Made by a program: the position numbers and the translations under genes. Below, piece by piece: positions 7,367-14,727 of a stretch of DNA of 32,936 bases; within the stretch, counting starts at the first letter, position 1, and every line of letters starts with the position of its first letter. This stretch comes from Limisphaera sp. (lineage in GTDB: Bacteria > Verrucomicrobiota > Verrucomicrobiia > Limisphaerales > Limisphaeraceae): positions 919-33,854 of the forward strand of contig JAOADM010000012.1 of NCBI GenBank assembly GCA_026417315.1, given 5' to 3'. The notes beneath the pieces are model-generated. The model saw only the letters and a list, made by a program, of their open reading frames with translations, was not told where the DNA came from and did not search any database.

Positions 7367-10300
7367 CTATCGGGCAGCGCGGTCCGTGCCGGCCAGTGCC
7401 GACTCGACCTCACCCAGGGGGCGGCCATCCAGACACGCGCGGACGATTGCCGCCAGTTTTTTCGGCGTGTAGGGCTTGGGTAGAAACGCCCCGGCAAGAT
7501 GTTCCAGACCCTCGGCGCTCAGCTCGTGGCTGTAACCGCTCGAGAAAATGACTTTCAGATCCGGGCGATCCTCGCGCAATCGGGCTGCCAGTTGTCGGCC
7601 GTTCAAGCCGCCCGGCATCACCATGTCGGTGATGACCAGGTCAATGCTGTCGCGGTGGGTTCGCCACAGTTCCAGAGCCTCCGGCCCGCTGGCGGCGGCC
7701 AGGACCTGGTAGCCGAGCCGGCGGAGTCCGTTGACCAACATCAGGCGCAGGGCGGGCTCGTCCTCCACGGCCAGGATGGTCTCCCGGCCCTTGTGCAGGT
7801 CGGCCGCCTCGGCGGTTTTGGCAGGGGCCGCGGGGGCGGGCCCGGGCGGGAAGTACACGCGGAAGGTGCTGCCGCGCCCGGGCTGGCTTTCGACCTCGAT
7901 CCATCCGTTGTGTTGTTTGACGATGCCGAAGACCGTGGCCAGACCGAGCCCGGACCCTTTGCCGAAGGGTTTGGTGGTAAAGAACGGTTCGAAAATGTGC
8001 CGCATCGTTTCGGCGTCCATGCCAATCCCGGTGTCGGTAACGCTGAGGCAGACGTGAACGCCCGGCACCGCTTCGGCGCAGCGCTGCAAGTGCGTGTCGG
8101 TGACGGTGACGCGTTCGGTCCGGATCGTGAGCGTGCCGCCTTCGGGCATGGCATCCCGGGCATTGACGGCCAGATTGACGATCACCTGCTCGATCATGGC
8201 GACATCGGCCCGGATGCTCGGCAGGTCCCGGGCCAGCTCCCAACGCAACTCGATGTGTTCTCCCAACAGGCGCCGGAGCATTTTGCCCATGTCGCTGACA
8301 ATCTCATTGAGGTTGGCCGCCTGAACGTTCATGACCTGCTTGCGACTGAAGGCCAGCAGTTGCCGGGTCAGATCGGCGGCGCGCGTGGCGGCGCGCTGGA
8401 TTTCCTGGAGAGACTCCTGGACCGGAGCAGGCCATTCACCTTCGCTCAACAGCAGGCCGGTGTGCCCCAGGATGACGGTCATGATGTTGTTGTAATCGTG
8501 AGCCACCCCGGCGGCCAGTTGCCCGACTGACTCCAGCCGTTGCATTTGTTGGAGCTGCGCCTCCAGCCGTCGACGTTCGGACAGGTCCCGGGCGACGCAT
8601 TCAAAGCCCACCTGATGCCCGTTTCGCCGCAACAGTTGCAGGTGCAATTCGAAAATGCGAGTGACGGAGCCGGAGGACGCGGCTCGGGCTTCGAACGGGG
8701 CGGCCGTTTTCCCTGCGCGCAAGGCCGCCATGACCTCTTCGATGCGTGACCGGTCGTCCGGATGAAACAACTCCAGGAACGGCCGACCTAGCAGGGCGGC
8801 CGCCTCGGTTTGGAAGGCCGCTTCCGCGGCGCGGTTGGCGGCCGTCAGTCGCCCGTCCGCATCGGTCACCAGGATCACGTCCCCGGCATGATCGAACAGG
8901 TCCTGGTACCGTTGTTTGAGCTCCAGCTCGTTGTGGTAGCGCTCTTCCAGTTCGCGGGTTTGCTGACGGACCTTGCGACGCAGGGCGATCACCCAGGCGA
9001 ACGCCAGCGCGGCCGCGCCCGTGGCCGCCGCCCCTGCCCAGGCCATCTGACGTCGGGTGATCCGCGGGGGGCCTGCCAACAGCGCCACGTCCGTGCCCTC
9101 GGCGGCCCAGAGGCGAAAGGCCCGGGGCTGTCGCCATTCATCGGTTTGCACCTGACAGACGCCGGTGACCGCCACGCGACTGCCCGGCTTCAGGCGCGCC
9201 AGTTCGGGTCGGGGCGCGTCCTCGGCGAAAAAGACGTGGAACACCGTGCCGGCTTCCTGCAGGGTGAGGTACGGGCGGGGCAACTGGCTCAGATTCTCCA
9301 ACAGGTGGCCTTCCACCTGCACGCGGCGTCCCTCCAATTCTCCACTCAGGAGCGCCTCGGGTGCGGCACGGACGGCCTCCGGGAGCCGGGCCGGACCTAC
9401 GATCCGCAGGGCAGGCCTGTCGAGGGTGGGTAACAAGCTTCCGGGTACGGGGAATCCCACGACTTCGATACGTTGACCCGGTGTGACCGACACGGTTGGC
9501 GATCGCAGCCATAGCCCGCCCGTTTCGTCCTGGAGGGCGATGGATCCGTTGGTGTGCGCGAAGGTGACCACCCCGGACACTTTCACCGGCCGGGGATTGG
9601 CCTGGTCGCTGCGAAAGGCGAGCAACTGGCTGATCGCTACGGTCTCACGGGCGAACGGGTCCGTGGGAACCGGCTCGAGAAACTCGAGCCACGCTTCTCC
9701 GGGGATGTGAAGGGTAATGCCGGTCAATTGACGTCGGGCGTTGGCGCGGGCCCCGACCACGCCAATGGCTCGGGCTTCGAGGCCGACCCAGGCCTCGGGC
9801 GCCGGTTGGTTACCCCAGCCTTGCAACCAGGCGGTCAGTCCGCCCCGCCGTGTGGCCAGGTCGAGCTCCAGATTTGGCCCGACACGCCTGACCCCTCGCA
9901 CGGTGGCCCGCAGCTCCACCCACTGGCAGTCCAGCAAGCCGGAGAGCAGACGCATTTCGCTCGGCTGCTGCGGAGGCGGCGGATCGCCCCGCCGCACAAA
10001 GGTGACTTCTGCTTCGGCAATGATGGGGGCATACCCACCAGGGGCGGTCACCCCGCGAATTCGAACCCGATCCCCCACGGCCAGTTTCGAAAGATTGCGA
10101 AGATAGCCGACGAAGACACCATGCCCCTGCTCAGCCACGAACAGTACCCGCCACTCCGGGTCGTGGTAGGTCACCACCGCCTCCAGGGCCACCGGCCATT
10201 GCGCCGCGGCCTGCTCCGGGCTGAGGGCGCGAATCTCCTCGATGGAGCTCAGAACCTTGTCTCTTCGCGGGGGAGGTGTCGTGGGAAGGCTGGAAACAAG

Positions 10301-11323
10301 GCGAAACATTGCCTCGTCGAGCTGGATGGCTCCCGACGCATCCGACGAGACATACCCCACGGCCTCGACCTCTGCGCCGTTGGTGATCAAGAGGGCTTCC
10401 GTGCTGCGGACCTCGACCCGGCCCGTGCCATCCTCCAAAAAGAACGAACGGCCGACCACCTGATCGAAGGCGCGCCCGCGCACGCGCCGCAAAGGCACGG
10501 GCAGGCCCGAGCCGCGGAGCGCGATCAGGTCCCGCACAGTAATCAACGGGGCGCGGTAGGGATCCTTGGGGCCGGCTTCGAGGACGGTTAAATCGTCCAT
10601 CCCCAGCACGAAAAGTTGGACAGGTGCCAGATCGGCCTCGGGCTTGGGCAAGGGGAGGCGCAACCCCGTCACCTCCACGAACCCCCGGTGAATCTGCTCC
10701 AAATCGGTGAGGCTGGCATGGCGGATGTAGGCCCGCATTCGCACGGGTCCCAAATCCAGAACCAGTCGCCCTCGTTCGCCGTCCAAGGGTTCTGCAGTTC
10801 GCACCACACCCGTGACGCGGACCCGCTGGGCTTCGGACGTGGTGTTGGTGAGCAGATGGAGGGGTAGCCGCACGGGCGGAGGGAGCTCGGCCGGTCCCAG
10901 GTCCTCCACGCGCAGGTCGCGGATGTGCCGTGCTTCGCCTTCCACGGCCGTTACGCCAGTCAGTCGCACCTGGCGTCCGCCCATCAAATCCGTCAGGTGC
11001 CGGGGCGGCGGCAGAAAGAGGATGCCGGTCTCGTCTTGGAACAACAGCATGGCCCACTCGGCATCTGCGTACAGAAGGAGCCCCTCCATGCGGACGGGAT
11101 GGCCGCGGGCCATCTGATCTGGCGGGAGGGAATAGAACTGGACGACGGAGTTGACCAGGGGCAACGGGCTGGGGCCTGGCGAGCCTTCGGTGCCCGGCGC
11201 GGCCCGAGCACCGTGCCGCCCCAACACCCCCCACGCTACTGCCAGGAGCAGGGCGTGCCACCAACCCCCGCTAATCTTCCGGCCTGTGTTCAAGGTCAGT
11301 CGGTCTGTTCTGAGCCCGGTCAA
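7367..11323 (-). CDS. Hybrid sensor histidine kinase with multi-OB-like ectodomain
   Basis: This protein of about 1318 residues has, in order: a signal sequence or first membrane segment (about 20-40); a periplasmic region of about 700 residues with about seven repeated beta-rich modules; a transmembrane helix (760-782); a PAS domain (about 810-910); a HisKA domain with the phospho-accepting His942 in AAGVAHDYNNI; an HATPase domain (VNLAVNARDAM, VTDTGIGMD, GKGSGLGLA); and a C-terminal receiver domain with Asp1233 in LVITDMVMPG. It should autophosphorylate and relay to its own receiver; no output regulator is adjacent. The start is uncertain: the frame opens with a TTG at 11323 and a second TTG at 11293 gives a compact signal peptide. 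No in-frame ATG lies nearby. Confidence 0.9.
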   Translation of the reverse strand: MTGLRTDRLTLNTGRKISGGWWHALLLAVAWGVLGRHGARAAPGTEGSPGPSPLPLVNSVVQFYSLPPDQMARGHPVRMEGLLLYADAEWAMLLFQDETGILFLPPPRHLTDLMGGRQVRLTGVTAVEGEARHIRDLRVEDLGPAELPPPVRLPLHLLTNTTSEAQRVRVTGVVRTAEPLDGERGRLVLDLGPVRMRAYIRHASLTDLEQIHRGFVEVTGLRLPLPKPEADLAPVQLFVLGMDDLTVLEAGPKDPYRAPLITVRDLIALRGSGLPVPLRRVRGRAFDQVVGRSFFLEDGTGRVEVRSTEALLITNGAEVEAVGYVSSDASGAIQLDEAMFRLVSSLPTTPPPRRDKVLSSIEEIRALSPEQAAAQWPVALEAVVTYHDPEWRVLFVAEQGHGVFVGYLRNLSKLAVGDRVRIRGVTAPGGYAPIIAEAEVTFVRRGDPPPPQQPSEMRLLSGLLDCQWVELRATVRGVRRVGPNLELDLATRRGGLTAWLQGWGNQPAPEAWVGLEARAIGVVGARANARRQLTGITLHIPGEAWLEFLEPVPTDPFARETVAISQLLAFRSDQANPRPVKVSGVVTFAHTNGSIALQDETGGLWLRSPTVSVTPGQRIEVVGFPVPGSLLPTLDRPALRIVGPARLPEAVRAAPEALLSGELEGRRVQVEGHLLENLSQLPRPYLTLQEAGTVFHVFFAEDAPRPELARLKPGSRVAVTGVCQVQTDEWRQPRAFRLWAAEGTDVALLAGPPRITRRQMAWAGAAATGAAALAFAWVIALRRKVRQQTRELEERYHNELELKQRYQDLFDHAGDVILVTDADGRLTAANRAAEAAFQTEAAALLGRPFLELFHPDDRSRIEEVMAALRAGKTAAPFEARAASSGSVTRIFELHLQLLRRNGHQVGFECVARDLSERRRLEAQLQQMQRLESVGQLAAGVAHDYNNIMTVILGHTGLLLSEGEWPAPVQESLQEIQRAATRAADLTRQLLAFSRKQVMNVQAANLNEIVSDMGKMLRRLLGEHIELRWELARDLPSIRADVAMIEQVIVNLAVNARDAMPEGGTLTIRTERVTVTDTHLQRCAEAVPGVHVCLSVTDTGIGMDAETMRHIFEPFFTTKPFGKGSGLGLATVFGIVKQHNGWIEVESQPGRGSTFRVYFPPGPAPAAPAKTAEAADLHKGRETILAVEDEPALRLMLVNGLRRLGYQVLAAASGPEALELWRTHRDSIDLVITDMVMPGGLNGRQLAARLREDRPDLKVIFSSGYSHELSAEGLEHLAGAFLPKPYTPKKLAAIVRACLDGRPLGEVESALAGTDRAAR

Positions 11324-11358
11324 TCTCCATCATCGGCAGGCGAGGAGGGGAACTTGAG

Positions 11359-11392
11359 AAAAAAACAGAGCCCCGGCCAGGGACAGGGGCTC
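11359..11392 (-). terminator. Rho-independent terminator in the kinase leader
   Basis: On the minus strand GAGCCCC and GGGGCTC (11392-11386 and 11374-11368) form a perfect 7-bp stem with an 11-base loop, and T7 follows within two bases (11365-11359). It points toward the kinase gene and lies about 36 bases before its TTG. No minus-strand gene lies upstream, so it must end a leader or a small RNA. Confidence 0.7.
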
Positions 11393-11705
11393 GGGAGGCA
11401 CCGGCGACGGACTCCCGAATGAGAACTCGGGAATCAGCGGTCGGTGGAGCGTGGATCTGTCTCGCTGGACCGCCGCGCGGGAAACCGACCAGGGAAAGGT
11501 GGGCCTGAGGGGCGTGGTCGATCGTTCGACCCCGTCGCGCGACCGCGGGGCGGGGGATCCGCGGAGGCTCTTCCTGCGGCCGTTTGGGTCGGAACTTCCC
11601 CGGGCCACTTGGCGCGGGTTGTGGGGGTGCCCGGCTGCGAACATCTCGACGGGTTTGGTCATTCACAAGCGGCGAACGCAGAGCGGCGGCAAGATGAAAA
11701 AATGT

Positions 11706-11734
11706 TTGGCAGTTTGGCGGCGGGCCCGTTTATT
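11706..11734 (+). promoter_or_regulatory. Candidate promoter of the oxidoreductase gene
   Basis: TTGGCA (11706-11711, five of six to consensus), a 17-base spacer and TTTATT (11729-11734, four of six) form a sigma70-like pair. It would give a leader of about 88 bases, unlike the near-leaderless units elsewhere here. Confidence 0.4.
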
Positions 11735-11828
11735 CTGCGGCCGCAGGACGCGCGGGCCCGGGCCGGGGCAAGGCCGGTCGCGCAGCCCGCATCAAAACCA
11801 ATCACCGAGCACAACGAACCAGCAGCCT

Positions 11829-13019
11829 ATGTCAAAGAGACCTCTCAATGTCGGCCTGGTCGGCGGTGGACGCGGCGCGTTCATCGTCCATCCCCATCAA
11901 CGAGCCATTCACATGGACGGCACCCGACGGGTGGTTGCCGGTGCGCTCTTCCCCGATCCCAAGGTCGCGCTGGAAGAAGCCGCCAACTGGCCTTATCCGA
12001 TCCGGGGTTATGGATCCTACGACGAGATGATCGCGGCCAACGCCTCGCTTCCGGAGGAGGAGAAGCTCGATTACATCCTGATTGTCACGCCGAATCACGT
12101 GCACTTTGACCCGGCGATGAAGGCCCTGAAGGCCGGCATTGCGGTCTTCTGCGAAAAGCCGCTGTGCCTGAACCTCAAGGAGGCCAATGCGCTCGTCAAA
12201 ATGGTCCGTCAGACGGGCATCCCCTTCGGGGTGGCGCACACGTACCTGGGGCATTGGACCACCCGGCTGTCCCGGTACATCGTCCGCAGCGGATTGTTGG
12301 GCGAGATCCGCTGGGTGGACAGCTACTATCTGCAAGGCTGGCTGGCCACCAAGCTCGAGGCCACCGGTCAGCAACAGGCATCCTGGCGGGTGGACCCGAA
12401 ACGTGCCGGCCTGTCCGGTTGCGGCGGAGACATCGGTACCCACGCCCTCATGCAGCTTCGGTATGTGACCGGGCTGGAAGTCACGCACGTGAGTGCGCAG
12501 TTGGAGACGTTCGTGGAGGGGCGGCCGCTCGACGACCACTTCACCGTGTATTGCCGGCTCAGCAACGGCGGCAAGGCCCTCGTGCGCGCCTCCCAGATCT
12601 GCATCGGGCACAAGAACGATCTGGGCATCACCATTGCGGGGACCAAGGGCACGTTGGAGTGGCGTCAGGAAGACCCCGAGCGGTTGGTCATCTACCTCAA
12701 CGGGCAGCCGGATCGTGTGTACTGGCGCGGCGCGGTCACGCCGGGGGACGGTTTCCTGCCCAAGGACATGCCGGCGGATCTGCTGGCGGAGAGTACGTTG
12801 CCGTCCGGGCATGGCGAGGCCTTCCATGACGCCTTCGCACGCCTGCACCGTTGTTTCGAGGCCGATGTGCGGGCGTGGAAGGAGGGCAAGGAATTCAAGT
12901 GTGACGGCTCCAAGTACGCCAACGTGGAGGACGGCTGGATGGGCATCGCCTTCATCGAGACCTGCGTCAAGAGCAGCAAGAAGAAGGGGGCCTGGACGGC
13001 CATGCCCAAGAAGATCTGA
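11829..13019 (+). CDS. Gfo/Idh/MocA family oxidoreductase
   Basis: This 396-residue cytoplasmic NAD(P)-dependent dehydrogenase is of the glucose-fructose oxidoreductase/inositol dehydrogenase family. The N-terminal Rossmann fold has VGLVGGGRGAF (residues 8-18), the VTPNHVH segment (87-92) and the family EKP motif at 109-111. The alpha/beta C-terminal domain contains the GGDIGTHALMQLRYVTG helix (about 200-216) with the conserved Asp and His. The substrate is probably a sugar or polyol but cannot be named. The ATG at 11829 starts exactly where the family begins. No Shine-Dalgarno site is visible. A strong terminator follows, so it is probably a single-gene transcript beside the polysaccharide-degrading genes. 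Confidence 0.9.
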   Translation: MSKRPLNVGLVGGGRGAFIVHPHQRAIHMDGTRRVVAGALFPDPKVALEEAANWPYPIRGYGSYDEMIAANASLPEEEKLDYILIVTPNHVHFDPAMKALKAGIAVFCEKPLCLNLKEANALVKMVRQTGIPFGVAHTYLGHWTTRLSRYIVRSGLLGEIRWVDSYYLQGWLATKLEATGQQQASWRVDPKRAGLSGCGGDIGTHALMQLRYVTGLEVTHVSAQLETFVEGRPLDDHFTVYCRLSNGGKALVRASQICIGHKNDLGITIAGTKGTLEWRQEDPERLVIYLNGQPDRVYWRGAVTPGDGFLPKDMPADLLAESTLPSGHGEAFHDAFARLHRCFEADVRAWKEGKEFKCDGSKYANVEDGWMGIAFIETCVKSSKKKGAWTAMPKKI

Positions 13020-13063
13020 TGGGATGGGCCGCTGCGCCCCTGCGTGGCGGCCGGGTTCTTGTG

Positions 13064-13096
13064 GCCCGTGGGCGCTGGAGCTCACGGGCTTTTTTT
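13064..13096 (+). terminator. Rho-independent terminator after the oxidoreductase
   Basis: GCCCGTG (13064-13070) and CACGGGC (13083-13089) form a perfect 7-bp stem with a 12-base loop, followed directly by T7 (13090-13096). It starts 44 bases after the stop codon and is the clearest terminator in the window. Confidence 0.85.
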
Positions 13097-13347
13097 ATGG
13101 CGGGCCCCGCGCGGCGTCGCGACCAACTCAGGGGTCGCGGGGAACTCTCGTCGGTGAACCTGTTCGGCCCCCGGGCACGGTGGCCTTTCCGGGCCGTGCG
13201 CATGGCCTTGATTGCCCGGAGTGGGCCCGACCCGCTTGCGCCGGACGCGACTGTGCAGACTGAGGTTCGTGCGGGCATGGGGCCGGATCTTGAACCTCGC
13301 GAGCGCTGCCGGTGAGCGGGCCGGGCCCCGGCGCGGGGCGGTTGAGT

Positions 13348-13376
13348 TTGCCTGCCACGCCGGGCTCCCCTATGCT
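13348..13376 (+). promoter_or_regulatory. Promoter of the pectate-lyase-like gene
   Basis: TTGCCT (13348-13353), a 17-base spacer and TATGCT (13371-13376) are followed after only 8 bases by the ATG at 13385. A near-leaderless mRNA is predicted. Confidence 0.6.
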
Positions 13377-13384
13377 CCCGGGTC

Positions 13385-14695
13385 ATGCGAACCAGTCCGA
13401 GACCGCTGCCTCGAGCTTGGGGGATCCTTCTGCTGTGGTCGGGTGCCGTGGGACTCGCGGCCGGCACCGATCTTTTCAATGTGCTGGACTTCGGGGCCGT
13501 GGCCGACGGCCAGACGGACAACACCGCGGCTTTCCAACGGGCCCTCGACGCCGCCGAGAAAAACGGCGGCGGCATCGTGTACGCGCCCCGCGGCAACTAC
13601 AGATTTGCCGGTTCCCTGCGCGTGCCGCCGGCGGTCACGCTGCGGGGCGTGTGGGAATCCGTCCCTGCGCACAATGGCATTCGGGACCGCGGCCTGCCCC
13701 GGCCCACGGACGATGGAACGACCTTTTTGGTCACCGGTGGGGCCGGTTCCGAGGACGGTCCTCCGTTCATCACCCTTCATCACAACAGCACCCTCAAGGG
13801 CGTGGTGATTTACTACCCCGACCAGGATCCCGAAACCGAGCCGAGGCCGTATCCGTGGGCCATCGCCATGCGCGGCAAGAACCCGGCCGTCCTGGCGGTG
13901 GAATTGCTGAATCCCTACAACGGCATCGACGCTTCGCAGAACGAACGGCATCTGATTCGGGATGTGCACGGTCAGCCCCTGCGCCGGGGCATTTACGTGG
14001 ACGCCATCTACGACATCGGTCGCATCGAGAACGTGCACTTCAATCCCTGGTGGAGCTTGCGGCCCAAAGTGCGGGCCTGGCAGCAGCAGCACGGCGAGGC
14101 CTTCATCTTCGGCCGCAGCGACTGGCAGTACGTGTTCAACACGTTCTGCTTCGGATACAGCGTGGGATACAAGTTCATCGCCACGAAAGCCGGCGTGTGC
14201 AACGGCAATTTCCTGGGCATTGGAGCCGACGACTGCCACACGGCGGTCCTGGTGGAGCAAAGCGCGCCCTATGGCCTGCTGATCAGCAATGGCGAGTTCG
14301 TGTCCTTCAACGGCCCGGACCCGACCATGGTGCGGGTGGAGAGCCGGCACACCGGGGCGGTGCGTTTCGTCAATTGCGCCTTCTGGGGCCCGTGCCATCA
14401 GATCGCCCGGGTGGCGGGACAGGGCACAGTGGGGTTCAGCGACTGCACCTTTGTGCAGTGGGACCGGAAAAACGAGGGCCGCGCGGCGTTGCAGTTCGAG
14501 AGCGGACGGGTTCTGGTGCGCGGGTGTGAGTTTCAGGCGGACAAACCCCAGGTGGAATTGGGCGAGGGAGTGCAACGCGCGGTCATCACGGGCAATCTCA
14601 TGCGCGGCCGGCTGCAAATTCGGGCGCCGGAGCGACCGGGCATCGTCGTGCGGGACAACGCTGCCGAGGAGCCCGGCGACCGCGGCGGGCGCTGA
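13385..14695 (+). CDS. Secreted pectate-lyase-superfamily beta-helix protein
   Basis: This 436-residue protein starts with a signal peptide (about residues 1-27, hydrophobic core WGILLLWSGAVGLAA). The mature part opens with VLDFGAVADGQTDNTAAFQRA, the hallmark entry of the pectate lyase 3/GH28-like right-handed beta-helix family, followed by GGGIVYAPRGNYRF and then Asn/Val-rich rungs. Such proteins cleave or bind acidic polysaccharides outside the cytoplasm. I could not assign catalytic residues or a substrate. No Shine-Dalgarno site is present; the promoter ends 8 bases before the ATG. The next beta-helix gene follows after 32 bases and is probably cotranscribed. No PEP-CTERM tail is seen. 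Confidence 0.82.
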   Translation: MRTSPRPLPRAWGILLLWSGAVGLAAGTDLFNVLDFGAVADGQTDNTAAFQRALDAAEKNGGGIVYAPRGNYRFAGSLRVPPAVTLRGVWESVPAHNGIRDRGLPRPTDDGTTFLVTGGAGSEDGPPFITLHHNSTLKGVVIYYPDQDPETEPRPYPWAIAMRGKNPAVLAVELLNPYNGIDASQNERHLIRDVHGQPLRRGIYVDAIYDIGRIENVHFNPWWSLRPKVRAWQQQHGEAFIFGRSDWQYVFNTFCFGYSVGYKFIATKAGVCNGNFLGIGADDCHTAVLVEQSAPYGLLISNGEFVSFNGPDPTMVRVESRHTGAVRFVNCAFWGPCHQIARVAGQGTVGFSDCTFVQWDRKNEGRAALQFESGRVLVRGCEFQADKPQVELGEGVQRAVITGNLMRGRLQIRAPERPGIVVRDNAAEEPGDRGGR

Positions 14696-14727
14696 GGATC
14701 GCCCTGCTGTGACGGGGAGTACGACGT

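Larger units (their letters stand above)
11324..11828. other. Divergent intergenic region, kinase / oxidoreductase
   Basis: This 505-base gap separates the kinase and the oxidoreductase, which diverge. Apart from the terminator at 11359-11392 it holds a second minus-strand hairpin (TCCCGA/TCGGGA, 11413-11418 with 11427-11432) and the oxidoreductase promoter candidate at 11706-11734. A 20-codon minus-strand ORF (11271-11333, ATGATG start) overlaps the kinase start out of frame. The oxidoreductase frame happens to stay open back to 11451, but that stretch has no recognisable protein similarity. I could not match the leader to a riboswitch class. Confidence 0.5.

Noticed and set aside
11400-11800. 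Known riboswitch (cobalamin, glycine, SAM, c-di-GMP) or 6S/SRP RNA in the kinase leader
   Set aside because: I looked for their hallmark boxes on both strands and found none convincing; a covariance-model search would settle it.
11451-11828. In-frame upstream extension of the oxidoreductase
   Set aside because: The Rossmann fold starts right after the ATG at 11829; the extension is Arg/Gly-rich without similarity and crosses the promoter candidate.
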